Below are positions 1 through 8,178 of a DNA stretch of 64,000 nt, in pieces; position 1 is the stretch's first letter; each line of letters starts with the position of its first letter. The position numbers and the translations under genes were made by a program. The notes beneath the pieces were generated by a model. It searched no databases. It was not told where the DNA came from and saw only the letters and a list, made by a program, of their open reading frames with translations. Origin of the DNA: Desulfosporosinus shakirovi (lineage in GTDB: Bacteria > Bacillota > Desulfitobacteriia > Desulfitobacteriales > Desulfitobacteriaceae); the NCBI RefSeq assembly GCF_020595055.1, contig NZ_JAJDOO010000017.1:44558-108557 (forward strand). The letters run 5' to 3'.

Positions 1-518
1 CCTATATAGTATTTTCCACCGTTAGCAAGGTAGTTCCCTTCGCTAGTCGAAGACAATGACATCTCATTACTGTAAAGATCTGCACCATGGGCCTTTTCGG
101 ATAATCCGAACGCAAAGATAGCACCCTCTCTTAGTTTTTCGGCCGTTAAGTGTTTGGCTTTTTCATTATCTCCCATCCAAATCGGTCCAAGTCCAAGAAT
201 GGAAACCTGGTAGGCGTACTGATAGGACAATGAATAAAATGCACTTACCTCGTTAAATTCACAGACTCGACTTAGATCAAATCGTGAGTCAGGTGCACCA
301 TATCCTGCCGGCGTTAATAAAGTAGAAAAAATTTGTTCTTTTTTAATAAGTTTTAAGAAATCTGTATACCATCGACTTGCCTGGTCATCTTCTTTGATGC
401 TTCTGAGCCCTTTTTCCTCAAAAAAAGCAATAGTTTTCTCCATTATTTCCTTTGAATGAGAATCTTTTTGCGGACTTTCATAGTTTTGTGGATTAAGTAA
501 GAGGGACACCAACCTCAC
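1..518 (-). CDS. Acyl-CoA dehydrogenase, N-terminal part (gene runs off the window)
   Basis: About 170 residues can be read on the minus strand up to the window edge. They include the acyl-CoA dehydrogenase N-terminal helical domain and the start of the middle beta domain, with FGLSEKAHGADL in place of the usual TEP-GSD flavin-contact motif and a closing NGGKYYI strand. The enzyme should oxidise an acyl-CoA to the enoyl-CoA with FAD, passing electrons to ETF. The start is uncertain: in-frame GTG codons lie at 518 and 509 with poor spacing to a ribosome site, while an ATG at 443 has a well-placed AAAGGA. Conservation of the region before that ATG in the family, as I remember it, favours an upstream GTG. 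It is transcribed away from msrAB, and its promoter region carries a fatty-acid-regulator-like palindrome. Substrate length cannot be told. Confidence 0.8.
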   Translation of the reverse strand, partial: MRLVSLLLNPQNYESPQKDSHSKEIMEKTIAFFEEKGLRSIKEDDQASRWYTDFLKLIKKEQIFSTLLTPAGYGAPDSRFDLSRVCEFNEVSAFYSLSYQYAYQVSILGLGPIWMGDNEKAKHLTAEKLREGAIFAFGLSEKAHGADLYSNEMSLSSTSEGNYLANGGKYYI

Positions 519-539
519 ACCTTTCTTCTTATTGATATA

Positions 540-555
540 ATGAATGACCATTCAT
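540..555. promoter_or_regulatory. TetR/FadR-type operator palindrome
   Basis: ATGAATG-AC-CATTCAT is a perfect palindrome with a 2-base centre, about 22-31 bases upstream of the likely start of the acyl-CoA dehydrogenase gene. It resembles the operator of Bacillus FadR (YsiA), a TetR-family fatty-acid regulator. On the minus strand it lies between possible -35 (TTGATG) and -10 (TATCAA) elements, where a bound repressor would block transcription. The match to the FadR operator is from memory. Confidence 0.5.
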
Positions 556-714
556 CAATTATCATAATTATCTCATAAATACCGAGAATGTAAAGTAACA
601 TTTTCGTATCTTGCAGCAGTCGGCGCCTTAGCTTAAACCTTTCCAATCAGACCTATCAACTTAATAAGGGGTATGATTATCGTGATTTATCAAATAATAG
701 CATATGAGAATCGT

Positions 715-743
715 TTGATAAATTAACAATGGGTTCTGATAAT
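715..743 (+). promoter_or_regulatory. Putative sigma-A promoter for msrAB
   Basis: TTGATA, 17 bases, GATAAT, ending about 90 bases before the msrAB start. The -35 hexamer is part of a perfect 10-base inverted repeat (ATTTATCAAA at 685-694 and TTTGATAAAT at 714-723) that could be a regulator site. Confidence 0.4.
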
Positions 744-834
744 AACTCTAATTTGTATTAATTTGAACTGATTATATGCCTATTAATAACTAAAGTGGCG
801 AAGATGATTTTGGAGAGAATGTGAGGAAGAAATT

Positions 835-1803
835 ATGAACAATAACGAATTCCAACTTGCTACCTTTGCAGGAGGCTGTTTTTGGTGTATGGTCAAACCG
901 TTTGAAGAATTGTCTGGCATTGTTAAAGTGGAGTCAGGATATACTGGCGGGAATTTAGAAAATCCTACATATGAGGACGTTTGCTCTAAAAAGACAGGGC
1001 ACTATGAGGCGGTACAAGTTACCTTTGATCCACTTTTGTTGTCTTACACTCAATTATTAGAGGTTTTTTGGAGACAAATTGACCCTACTAACCCAGGAGG
1101 ACAGTTTGCTGATCTAGGGCAAGCCTATAAAACAGCCATTTTTTATCATAATCAGGAACAGAAGAATCTTGCCGAGGGGTCTAAAGAAAATCTGGAAAAA
1201 AGCAAGAGATTCCAGAATCCTATCGTAACGGAAATTATACCAGCTGCGACATTTTATCCCGCTGAAGAGTATCACCAGGGTTATTATAAGAAGTTTCCGT
1301 TAAGATACGGTGCCTACAGACAAGGATCAGGACGGGATACGTTTCTCGATGAACATTGGAGTCAGGATAAAGAAAAGGAACAAGAAAAGGAGCTGAAATC
1401 TAAACTGACAACGTTACAGTATGAAGTTACTCGAAAACGAGGTACAGAACCTCCTTTTCAAAATGAATATTGGAATAATGGCAGAGAAGGAATTTATGTT
1501 GATGTGATTTCTGGGGAGCCTCTTTTCAGCTCTCAAGACAAATTCGATTCTGGGTGTGGGTGGCCTAGCTTTTCGAAACCTCTCAGGCCCGAAGAGATAA
1601 AGGAAAAGCCTGATTTTAGTCATTCAATTAAGCGAACTGAAGTTGTTAGTGCAAAATCGGATGCACATCTTGGGCATGTCTTTGAGGATGGTCCTGAGCC
1701 AACTGGGCTTCGTTACTGTATCAATTCTGCAGCCCTGCGGTTTATTCCTAAAGAAGTACTAGTCGAAGAGGGTTATGGAAGCTACTGTGAAATGTTTAAA
1801 TAA
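835..1803 (+). CDS. msrAB: Peptide methionine sulfoxide reductase MsrA/MsrB fusion
   Basis: A 322-residue two-domain repair enzyme. Residues 1-160 are MsrA, with the catalytic GGCFWC motif near residue 13 and an EEYHQGYY segment; it reduces methionine-S-sulfoxide. Residues 195-320 are MsrB, with [10 protein letters not shown] and the catalytic cysteine in [11 protein letters not shown], acting on the R-epimer. In this MsrB the usual zinc CxxC pairs are absent, as in many fused forms. The start ATG follows GAGGAAGAAATT. The gene is monocistronic, divergent from the acyl-CoA dehydrogenase gene, and fits an oxidative-stress role in a strict anaerobe. Confidence 0.93.
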   Translation: MNNNEFQLATFAGGCFWCMVKPFEELSGIVKVESGYTGGNLENPTYEDVCSKKTGHYEAVQVTFDPLLLSYTQLLEVFWRQIDPTNPGGQFADLGQAYKTAIFYHNQEQKNLAEGSKENLEKSKRFQNPIVTEIIPAATFYPAEEYHQGYYKKFPLRYGAYRQGSGRDTFLDEHWSQDKEKEQEKELKSKLTTLQYEVTRKRGTEPPFQNEYWNNGREGIYVDVISGEPLFSSQDKFDSGCGWPSFSKPLRPEEIKEKPDFSHSIKRTEVVSAKSDAHLGHVFEDGPEPTGLRYCINSAALRFIPKEVLVEEGYGSYCEMFK

Positions 1804-1903
1804 AGAACGTAAATAACTCAATCGATTCATTATTCCTCTTGGGCCTTTCGACCAGTGTTCCGAAGAATTGTGCTAATATGCATGCAAAGATCAGAAAAAG
1901 AGA

Positions 1904-1934
1904 AAAACCTCCTCGGTTTGACCTGGGAGGTTTT
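1904..1934 (-). terminator. Terminator of the zinc-ribbon protein gene
   Basis: Inverted repeat AAAACCTCC / GGAGGTTTT with a 13-base spacer, followed on the minus strand by a T run. It lies just past the stop at 1948 and could also stop msrAB transcription from the other side. Confidence 0.7.
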
Positions 1935-1947
1935 AATATATGGATGT

Positions 1948-2256
1948 CTACCAATTGTTACGCGGGGCGGGGTGGAAGCAATCCCGACAATACACCGGCT
2001 TCTCACCAGACGGTCGAAACGGAACTGTGGTTTCCTTTCCACATGTAGCACAGGTGGCAGGGAACATTTCCCGTTCTTGACGGTTATTGTTATATCCGCC
2101 CGAAGAACGATTCTGAGCCTTTTTTTCTGCACGGCATTGGGGACATCTTCCGGGTTCATTCGTAAACCCTTTCTCTGCAAAGAATTCTTGTTCTGACGCG
2201 GAGAAAACAAATTCTTGGCCACAATCCCGACAAGTCAAAATCTTGTCATTAAACAT
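1948..2256 (-). CDS. Zinc-ribbon protein of unknown function
   Basis: A 102-residue protein made almost entirely of zinc-binding knuckles: CRDC near residue 14, CPQC at about 38-41, CATC and CRDC in the C-terminal third, with a hydrophilic glycine/asparagine/arginine linker between. It matches the 'probable zinc-binding domain' family (zinc-trcl type) common in Clostridia, where the function is unknown; nucleic-acid or protein binding is a guess. The start ATG follows AAGAGGTGTTTATTT. Overlapping long ORFs in other frames (1830-2222 and 1839-2196) are shadows: they lack ribosome sites and recognisable domains. Confidence 0.75.
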   Translation of the reverse strand: MFNDKILTCRDCGQEFVFSASEQEFFAEKGFTNEPGRCPQCRAEKKAQNRSSGGYNNNRQEREMFPATCATCGKETTVPFRPSGEKPVYCRDCFHPAPRNNW

Positions 2257-2422
2257 AAATAAACACCTCTTTAGTTCTTAGTGGATATCGTCGTGTTCAG
2301 GGGATCTGCAATATTATTGCCTGATGTCACACACCGATAATATAGAGTATAACCAAAGTTTTGTTTTCTTATTAGACATGCTTGTGATTAAGACTTTGAT
2401 CGATGGATACCTTAATTAGGGA

Positions 2423-3130
2423 TTATGGATTTTCTGATATTTCGGGGTCTGATATCACCTTGGGCGGTTGTGGACGGGTCGCTTTGATAACTAGGTAAAT
2501 ACCGCCTAAGATAAGCAAGAGTGGAATTAAACTCCCTCTAAGTAAGTTGTAATAATCCCAGTTTCCAATCAGACGAGGCAAGAATGAATATCGGTCTATT
2601 TGCCTTATAAGGCTGAGAAGGCCGACTATTATTATTGTAGATCCTATCATGCGACGATTTTTCAAAAGAGGAGTATAATCAAACAATTGACGGTCAAAGA
2701 GATCCTGATCGATGATAGCCTGCCCGTTTTCAAACCGCTTCCTTAAATGATGGCTCTCAAAGAAACTGAAAAACCAAGTGGGTATTACTATGAAAGGAAT
2801 GAGGAAATCCAAACCGATAAAGTTAATAAGTGTGATTCCGCCAAAAGTGATGATCATCAGCTGAAGACCACGCCGAAAAAGGCCCAAATGCATGTGCGCA
2901 GCACCAGGAATCAGGCTGTAGCAGAGAAACAGGAATTTCTCTAGAAAGGTTTTTCTAGGAATGCCCGCAGGTGAATTTGTTGACGCTGGGTTGAAACTGA
3001 GATTTTGTTCAAGGCACTGGCGGCAGGCGGTTTTATCGTCTACTTTAATTGTGCATTCCGAGCAGATTGGATTTTTACATTTCACGCATATGGCTTGGGC
3101 TTCTTGATTGGGATGATATTTGCAATTCAT
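2423..3130 (-). CDS. B-box-type zinc-finger membrane protein
   Basis: A 235-residue protein. Residues 1-42 form a B-box-like zinc site (CKYHP, CVKC, CSEC, CRQC), the arrangement found at the N-terminus of many uncharacterised Firmicute membrane proteins. After a linker come hydrophobic segments at about 65-125 and 165-220, giving four or more membrane helices, and a short proline-rich cytosolic tail. It lies 18 bases downstream of the anti-sigma gene and is probably in the same operon as the ECF sigma factor, so it may help sense or respond to an envelope signal. That role is inferred from position only. Confidence 0.6.
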   Translation of the reverse strand: MNCKYHPNQEAQAICVKCKNPICSECTIKVDDKTACRQCLEQNLSFNPASTNSPAGIPRKTFLEKFLFLCYSLIPGAAHMHLGLFRRGLQLMIITFGGITLINFIGLDFLIPFIVIPTWFFSFFESHHLRKRFENGQAIIDQDLFDRQLFDYTPLLKNRRMIGSTIIIVGLLSLIRQIDRYSFLPRLIGNWDYYNLLRGSLIPLLLILGGIYLVIKATRPQPPKVISDPEISENP

Positions 3131-3148
3131 GGGTAAATCCCCCTTTTT

Positions 3149-3625
3149 CTATTTTGACAATCTCAGAGATTCAATCTTTTCAAGAGCGTCGTTAGCAACT
3201 TGGCTCATTTTATCGAAGGGAATAGTAATTTGCTTACCTAGCTCGGTATGCAATTCGGTCATCTGACCGTTTTCAGATCCAGGGCTCAAGGTGGTTAGGT
3301 TCAGTGCGAAAAGGAGGATTCCCGCTGCGATCATGCTAACGCCCCAGTTTTTTAACTCGAAAAGGTGGAAGGGGTTAGTGCTAACGATGGTTTCCCTATA
3401 TCGATTCTTATCAATAGCCTTCATAACGTTGATTTTGATATCTAGAGGAGGACAGAGGATTACTTGCTTTTTTGCCAAGCTCTCTAATGTCTCCTGAATA
3501 ATTGCAACGATACTGCGGCATTCAGGGCAATGCGCTAGATGAGAAGCCATTTCGTCTCGTTCTGCCTCGCTCAAACTGTATTTAACGTAGCTGTGCCAGT
3601 TGTCCCGGCTTCGATAACAGGTCAT
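3149..3625 (-). CDS. Anti-sigma factor with zinc-finger domain
   Basis: About 158 residues. The N-terminus has the HxxxCxxC motif of zinc-binding anti-sigma domains (SHLAHCPEC, near residue 30) preceded by helical residues. One membrane helix is near residues 92-110 (WGVSMIAAGILLFALNL), followed by an extracytoplasmic tail. It should hold the ECF sigma factor encoded just upstream inactive at the membrane. The ATG at 3625 is preferred over the GTG at 3634 because the latter lies inside the strong GGAGGTG ribosome site. The gene overlaps the end of the sigma gene by 44 bases, suggesting translational coupling. Confidence 0.8.
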   Translation of the reverse strand: MTCYRSRDNWHSYVKYSLSEAERDEMASHLAHCPECRSIVAIIQETLESLAKKQVILCPPLDIKINVMKAIDKNRYRETIVSTNPFHLFELKNWGVSMIAAGILLFALNLTTLSPGSENGQMTELHTELGKQITIPFDKMSQVANDALEKIESLRLSK

Positions 3626-4259
3626 GGTCTTCACCTCCAGAAGATTTAGGTTGGAGTTTGTCTCTTAACATTTTTCGCCCCCGAAACAAGCGAGTTTCCA
3701 CCGTTCTTTTGGGTATATCCGTTATGTCTGCAATTTGTTGGGGACTGAAGTCTTCAAAGTAGTAAAGGATAAGGACTGTACTGTAGATTGCCGGCAGGCT
3801 CCCGACTGCTGCTTGTACTTCAGAGGTAATCTCCTGCTGTAGAAACAAGTCTTCTGGGCTGTCTTCGTCAGAAGAGAGATTATCCAGACTGAAAGATTCT
3901 ACATATGTGGGTTTTTTCTTCCGACACCAATCGAGGCAATGGTTTACTGCAATTCGGTAGAGCCAAGTGGAAAACGCAGAGCCCTGTTTGAATCCAGCCA
4001 GATTGTTATAGGCCTTGATAAAAATATCCTGGGTGAGGTCGCGGGCGTCTTCAACATTCTGAGTATAATAATAAACTGCCCTGTATAATCCTGTCTGATA
4101 GCGCTCCACGATATCTCCATATCGCTCCCCATTTCCTGATAGGATAGATTTAATTAATTCTTCATCCCCTTTGAGGATGTTTTGAGCTTCATCATCATGC
4201 AAATACCGTTCACCGCCCTTACTACCCTTTAGACGTATCGATGCTGGATTATACTTCAA
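3582..4259 (-). CDS. ECF (sigma-70 family) RNA polymerase sigma factor
   Basis: A 225-residue sigma factor with region 2 at about 45-115 (including the DLTQDIFIKAYNNL core-binding helix and FSTWLYRIAVNHCLDW) and region 4 at about 140-205 (LPAIYSTVLILYYFEDFSPQQIADITDIPKRTVETRLFRGR, helix-turn-helix for -35 recognition). It belongs to the RpoE/SigW-like group and is paired with the anti-sigma factor encoded next. The 5' end is doubtful: the longest reading begins with TTG at 4259 without a clear ribosome site, and a TTG near residue 20 after AAGGGCGG is an alternative. Confidence 0.88.
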   Translation of the reverse strand: MKYNPASIRLKGSKGGERYLHDDEAQNILKGDEELIKSILSGNGERYGDIVERYQTGLYRAVYYYTQNVEDARDLTQDIFIKAYNNLAGFKQGSAFSTWLYRIAVNHCLDWCRKKKPTYVESFSLDNLSSDEDSPEDLFLQQEITSEVQAAVGSLPAIYSTVLILYYFEDFSPQQIADITDIPKRTVETRLFRGRKMLRDKLQPKSSGGEDHDLLSKPGQLAQLR

Positions 4260-4296
4260 TTAAAATGAAATTCTTAGCTGAATATTTAAAAAGAAG

Positions 4297-4326
4297 AACC
4301 TCGCCGGTCTTTTGACTGGGGAGGTT
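4297..4326 (-). terminator. Terminator downstream of the 4366-4890 gene
   Basis: A 13-position stem with one mismatch (AACCTCGCCGGTC / GACTGGGGAGGTT, loop TTTT), followed on the minus strand by CTTCTTTTT. It separates the membrane protein gene from the sigma-factor operon. Confidence 0.7.
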
Positions 4327-4365
4327 TTCCTTTAGGTGACTTGCTAATTATATGTAGAATAGAGG

Positions 4366-4890
4366 CTAAATAGGTTGTTTCACCTTGCGCTGAAAATATA
4401 GAAATATCGGTAGAGGAACGATAATCCAACCGAAGCTCTTAATTAGGCTATTTAGGGCTCTTTGTTTGGTTAAGGATCGTTCATCATTAACAATTCGATC
4501 GTATTGCTCTTTTAACTCTGCATCACTTAGAGTTTGAGATGGATTAGCAGGCGTTGGAACCTCTCCTTTATATTGGGGTTGCATCTTATATTGCTCAAAG
4601 CTCTGATAATAACCAGGTGGAGCAACAATATCAGCCACAGCCATAAAAGCAGCTACTGTCCCCCCAATCGTCATCATCAACGTTGCGAATAGTATCAAAT
4701 AAACATAGACGGTTTTAATCATTTCATTACCTCTTTCCGCAGATTCTTCGTTACCTTTTTTAATTCGTATCACACTTGCGATGATTAAAATGATTAGTAC
4801 TAAGGGTACGATACCGATCAGAATGCTCATTGTTATGTTGACCACCCCACTTTGCTTTATTATAAGTAGATTTACTTCTACAGATTTCAC
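4366..4890 (-). CDS. Membrane protein of unknown function
   Basis: A 174-residue protein with three predicted membrane helices: about 20-40 (MSILIGIVPLVLIILIIASV), 60-85 (VYVYLILFATLMMTIGGTVAAFMAV) and a last one near 150-165 (FGWIIVPLPIFLYF). A charged loop with a proline-rich stretch (GEVPTPANPSQ) lies between helices 2 and 3. GTG at 4890 is chosen because AAAAGGGG sits at proper distance; an internal ATG before the first helix is possible. I recognise no family with certainty. It stands alone between terminators. Confidence 0.55.
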   Translation of the reverse strand: MKSVEVNLLIIKQSGVVNITMSILIGIVPLVLIILIIASVIRIKKGNEESAERGNEMIKTVYVYLILFATLMMTIGGTVAAFMAVADIVAPPGYYQSFEQYKMQPQYKGEVPTPANPSQTLSDAELKEQYDRIVNDERSLTKQRALNSLIKSFGWIIVPLPIFLYFQRKVKQPI

Positions 4891-5076
4891 TATAACCCCT
4901 TTTTAATGGTTTTGGTAAAGTTCGATTTTAATTTTGATACTGGTTTAGCAAGCTTGGTTTAGACATATTAGTGATAGAAGTCCCGCAGGGGTAAGTTTAG
5001 ATGTATTGTTTTTGGACAGATTAAGGCATAATTAGTATAAAGAATTAGTGACGATACATTGTGCTATAAGAGCACT

Positions 5077-5217
5077 ATGTCCTTCGTTTTATTAAAGCTA
5101 CTTCTAACAGTCATTGGTTGTTCACTTGAAGGGTTGATTTTGGCGTTTGCGCTTGCTCAGAAAAAGAAAAATCAAGCAAATTTTGAATATCCGGATGAAC
5201 AAATTCTGATTGCCTGA
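5077..5217 (+). CDS. Small membrane peptide upstream of trkA
   Basis: A 46-codon ORF whose first 28 residues form one hydrophobic helix (LLKLLLTVIGCSLEGLILAFALA), followed by a lysine-rich stop-transfer (QKKKNQ) and a short acidic tail. It ends 15 bases before the trkA ATG, so trkA could be translated from the same message. No strong ribosome site is visible, which weakens the call. The layout recalls small subunits such as KdpF beside K+ transport genes, but that comparison is only an idea. Confidence 0.4.
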   Translation: MSFVLLKLLLTVIGCSLEGLILAFALAQKKKNQANFEYPDEQILIA

Positions 5218-5232
5218 AGGAGGTAGTTATTA

Positions 5233-5883
5233 ATGCGCAGACAATTCGTAGTTATTGGATTAGGCAGATTTGGAACAAGTGTCGCAAAAACCTTAAGCGA
5301 CTTAGGACATGATGTTCTAGCAATGGATAAGAACGAACATGCCGTCCATGCCATCATGAATGATGTGACCCAAGCAGTACAGGCTGATGGACGAGAGGAA
5401 GAGACACTTCGAGCTTTAGGAGTGCGAAACTTTGATGTTGCAGTTGTAGCGATGGGGGATGACTTAGAAGCAAATATTTTGATTACACTGATGTTAAAAG
5501 AAATGGGAATTCCGACTGTAGTTGCCAAAGCTCAATCGTCTCAGCACGGAAAGGTTTTGGAAAAAATCGGAGCAGATCAAATTATTTATCCGGAACAAGA
5601 TATGGGGATACGCTTAGCTCATAACTTAATTCGTTCAAATGTCATGGACTTTATAGAACTATCACCAGATTATAGCATTTTTGAAATTGCCGCTCCCTCT
5701 CGTTTCCTTAAGAAAACGATTGGAGAATTAGATCTAAGAGCTGTGTATGGAATTAATGTCATGGCCATCAAGAAGAAGGGAGAGCATATAGTTGTTGCGC
5801 CAGGAGCAGAGGATGTCATAGATGAAAAAGATGTATTGGTGATCCTTGGAAGTAAGAATGCACTTTCGAAATTACCTGAATAA
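5233..5883 (+). CDS. TrkA/KtrA-type K+ uptake regulatory subunit
   Basis: A 216-residue RCK protein. The N-terminal Rossmann domain has VIGLGRFGTSVA (GxGxxG) and an acidic residue at the end of strand 2 (LAMDKNE), the pattern for NAD(H)/ATP binding; the RCK-C domain covers about 135-216 (SIFEIAAPSRFLKKTIGELDLR). Such proteins form octameric rings gating a TrkH/KtrB membrane pore. No pore gene is present in the window, so this is either an orphan subunit or works with a distant partner. The ribosome site AAGGAGGTAGTTATTA precedes the ATG. Confidence 0.88.
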   Translation: MRRQFVVIGLGRFGTSVAKTLSDLGHDVLAMDKNEHAVHAIMNDVTQAVQADGREEETLRALGVRNFDVAVVAMGDDLEANILITLMLKEMGIPTVVAKAQSSQHGKVLEKIGADQIIYPEQDMGIRLAHNLIRSNVMDFIELSPDYSIFEIAAPSRFLKKTIGELDLRAVYGINVMAIKKKGEHIVVAPGAEDVIDEKDVLVILGSKNALSKLPE

Positions 5884-5900
5884 TACAGGCATGCCTTAAG

Positions 5901-7319
5901 TCAAATAAACAGTGATGCAATTCCAAATAAAATCGTTGTTATGCCAGCCGCAATTAACGATGGTTTTAACTTTAAGCGCGCATATTCCATTACTGGCAAA
6001 TCAAGTATTGCGCAGAGCGTTATGGAATTATCACTCAAAGGGGAGGCGAAAGCTCCAAAGGTTCCACTTGCAAAAACGGCACCAATGACGAGGATAATAT
6101 TTGATCCGGTTTGGTGGGCGAGAGTTACTGCGAGGGGCATTAACAGACCCCAGGTTCCCCATGATGAACCAATAAAATAGGCTATGAAGCTCCCTAAGAT
6201 AAAAACTACAGGTGCTATAAAGGTTTCGGGGATCCAACCAATCAAATTTGAAGCAATATAGGTGGAAAACCCTAAATCTTCAGAGACAGCGGATAAGGCC
6301 CAAACTAAGGCAAGCATAAGGATAACAGAGACTAATTCATTGCCCCCATCGATGAAATGAGTAACAATTTTGGCAATGCTGAAACGTTGCAAAAGGAAAA
6401 GAAGCAAGGATAGAAGTAAGGTAACGAACAGCGCCTCAAGCATAACCCCAAGTGCGTCTGCCTTAACAAAGGCATCAAAAATATTTATTGCATGGGCCTG
6501 ACCGTTTCGCCAACTTAAATACAGAGTCATAACTAAGACAATACTAAGGGGCAATAATAGATTTAGAGGCTTACTGGGGGTTTCCTTTTCATAAGCTTGC
6601 AAACATTTTTGCAAATCTTCTTCCTCCCGCTGGGCATCAGAATCTTCAACCATATCCCCTTGCATGTGGTTGCTCATTTCTCCAAAAAAGCTATAATAAA
6701 TCCCTATTCCAATTATAACAAGAGAGAAAAAATTAAAAGGTATACTTTTTATGAAGATACTGTAAGGGGATTCATTGATGCCGACCTGCTGCAGCGCTGT
6801 CCCTATCAAAGACACCATATATCCGACAAAGGCAGTCGCTGCAGGTACAAGCGCAACAACCGGATTTGAGGTGACTTCAATCATGAAACCGATCTTCTGA
6901 GTAGAAATCGGCAATCTTCTTTTCAGCAGTTTCATGATAGGTGCAACAGTTACAATCCGAAAATTGGGATTATTAAAGGTCCCAATTGTTGAAAGCCATA
7001 TAAGAAGCATTGCCGAGCGTTTTGTTTTTACTTTTCGACTTACTAAGTCAACAAAACCTTTAATTCCTCCAGTCATCCTGGTTAAATTAATGAGGCCAGC
7101 AAACATATAGAGGAAAATAATTATACGTATATTATTGGGTTTTACCAAATTGTTGATCAGATAGGAGATAAGTGTAGTAATTCCTCCAAAGAGATCCGGT
7201 TGTATGAGATAACTTCCTAGGATCAAACCCGCAAACAATCCTGGCAGAACCTGTTTAGTTAAGACCGCTATAGGAATGACAACGATAAAAGGCAATAGTG
7301 AAACCCATGAATTTTCCAT
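5901..7319 (-). CDS. NhaC-family Na+/H+ antiporter-like transporter
   Basis: A 472-residue integral membrane protein with about eleven hydrophobic segments and the conserved SSWGTWGLLMPLAV segment of the NhaC/ArsB-type fold, plus the paired TFNNPNFRIVTVAPIMK region. A hydrophilic loop of about 30 residues lies near 220-250. It should exchange cations (or an amino acid) across the cytoplasmic membrane; within this family substrate cannot be predicted reliably. The stop faces that of trkA with 17 bases between them, leaving no room for separate terminators. Confidence 0.82.
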   Translation of the reverse strand: MENSWVSLLPFIVVIPIAVLTKQVLPGLFAGLILGSYLIQPDLFGGITTLISYLINNLVKPNNIRIIIFLYMFAGLINLTRMTGGIKGFVDLVSRKVKTKRSAMLLIWLSTIGTFNNPNFRIVTVAPIMKLLKRRLPISTQKIGFMIEVTSNPVVALVPAATAFVGYMVSLIGTALQQVGINESPYSIFIKSIPFNFFSLVIIGIGIYYSFFGEMSNHMQGDMVEDSDAQREEEDLQKCLQAYEKETPSKPLNLLLPLSIVLVMTLYLSWRNGQAHAINIFDAFVKADALGVMLEALFVTLLLSLLLFLLQRFSIAKIVTHFIDGGNELVSVILMLALVWALSAVSEDLGFSTYIASNLIGWIPETFIAPVVFILGSFIAYFIGSSWGTWGLLMPLAVTLAHQTGSNIILVIGAVFASGTFGAFASPLSDNSITLCAILDLPVMEYARLKLKPSLIAAGITTILFGIASLFI

Positions 7320-7562
7320 TATGACCTACTTTCCGTTTCTGAGTATTTATAAATGTATCTCTCAAGAACTAATTGTATAACAAATTGTTGTTCGAATTTT
7401 GCTCACTAATATATTATCCCCAAATTGGCAATCATATATTAAGGTGGCAATCATCGATTTCTTAATGTATTCAAAGAAGGAATCTCTAAATATTTATCGA
7501 ATTGTAACAGATGGGATTTATTGTTTGTGGAGTAAATTTTAATTTGATAAGGGGATTTTATT

Positions 7563-7748
7563 TTGGAAAGACAGCCAAGCAACCCGAGTCGTATGGTCGT
7601 TATTGAAGACAAACGCAGTGGTGAACGTTTTCTGGTTGACCTCTTAAGGGGGCAAACTTATGACAAAGAACAATATACTAAGATTACCTATGAGGTCCCG
7701 TTAAAAAAGGAATTCTGGGATTTGCCCCGATTAGCTAAGTCTAAGTAA
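7563..7748 (+). CDS. Small hypothetical protein
   Basis: A 61-residue soluble, charged protein starting with TTG after AAGGGGATTTTATT. It has no cysteine and no membrane helix; the sequence RSGERFLVDLLRGQTYDKEQY resembles a small beta-rich domain. I do not recognise a family. It is followed by a very long perfect hairpin, so it is probably expressed alone. Confidence 0.55.
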   Translation: MERQPSNPSRMVVIEDKRSGERFLVDLLRGQTYDKEQYTKITYEVPLKKEFWDLPRLAKSK

Positions 7749-7773
7749 GTGAGAAATTTTTGCGTAAAACATT

Positions 7774-7824
7774 CTTAAATTAAAATATAGACACCCTTCA
7801 AGGGTGTCTATATTTTAATTTAAG
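7774..7824. terminator. 51-base perfect palindrome, terminator
   Basis: Both 25-base arms, from CTTAAATTAAAATATAGAC inward to CACCCTT, are exactly complementary around a single C at 7799, so the RNA would form a very long hairpin. The A/T-rich outer arms supply T runs on both strands, so it can work in both directions. It ends the small gene at 7563. Confidence 0.75.
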
Positions 7825-7934
7825 TGTAAGATAGACCTTATTTGTTCCGATTATTCTGCTTATGCAATTGCACTCAATGTCCATCTCTATGCGAGCAACA
7901 GATATTCTTTCTCAGGGAATAATGTTAGGATGGC

Positions 7935-7966
7935 GAAATGGCCGCGATTTCAATCGTGGCTATTTC
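7935..7966 (+). other. Hairpin in the 7825-8122 intergenic region
   Basis: GAAATGGCCGCGAT / ATCGTGGCTATTTC with loop TTCA gives a 14-base-pair stem with two G-T pairs. It has only a weak T-rich tail. The rest of this intergenic stretch holds a possible 36-codon ORF (7861-7971) without ribosome site or family match; I see nothing else before the sigma-54 promoter. Confidence 0.4.
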
Positions 7967-8122
7967 TTATAACATCGAGAGATCTCATTAATCATACTTA
8001 TATTTAGCTATTGCCGAGAGCTGTTGTGGACTCGCCCGAGTAGAGTTTATAGTGTCTTTTAACTTAGAATATTTGAAGTGAACATTGTGTGTATCCGCTG
8101 AAGATAGTCTTATGGTAATTCA

Positions 8123-8140
8123 TTGGCATGGAAATTGCTT
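8123..8140 (+). promoter_or_regulatory. Sigma-54 (-24/-12) promoter
   Basis: TTGGCATGGAAATTGCTT matches the RpoN consensus closely: GG (8125-8126) and GC (8137-8138) are separated by exactly 10 bases. It lies about 40 bases before the first start codon of the 8179-11447 gene group, the usual distance. A sigma-54 activator gene lies at 11711. Confidence 0.85.
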
Positions 8141-8178
8141 ATGTAATAGCAAAGGATCGAAATTAAGCGGGGAGGAAT

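Noticed and set aside
1830..2222. Three long overlapping ORFs (minus and plus) around the zinc-ribbon gene
   Set aside because: No ribosome sites, no domains; they are frame shadows of the CxxC-rich gene at 1948-2256.
4910..5076. c-di-AMP (ydaO-type) riboswitch before the K+ regulator
   Set aside because: No matching core sequences or pairing pattern could be found.
7861..7971. 36-codon ORF in the 7.8-8.1 kb gap
   Set aside because: No ribosome site, overlaps a stable hairpin, no family match.
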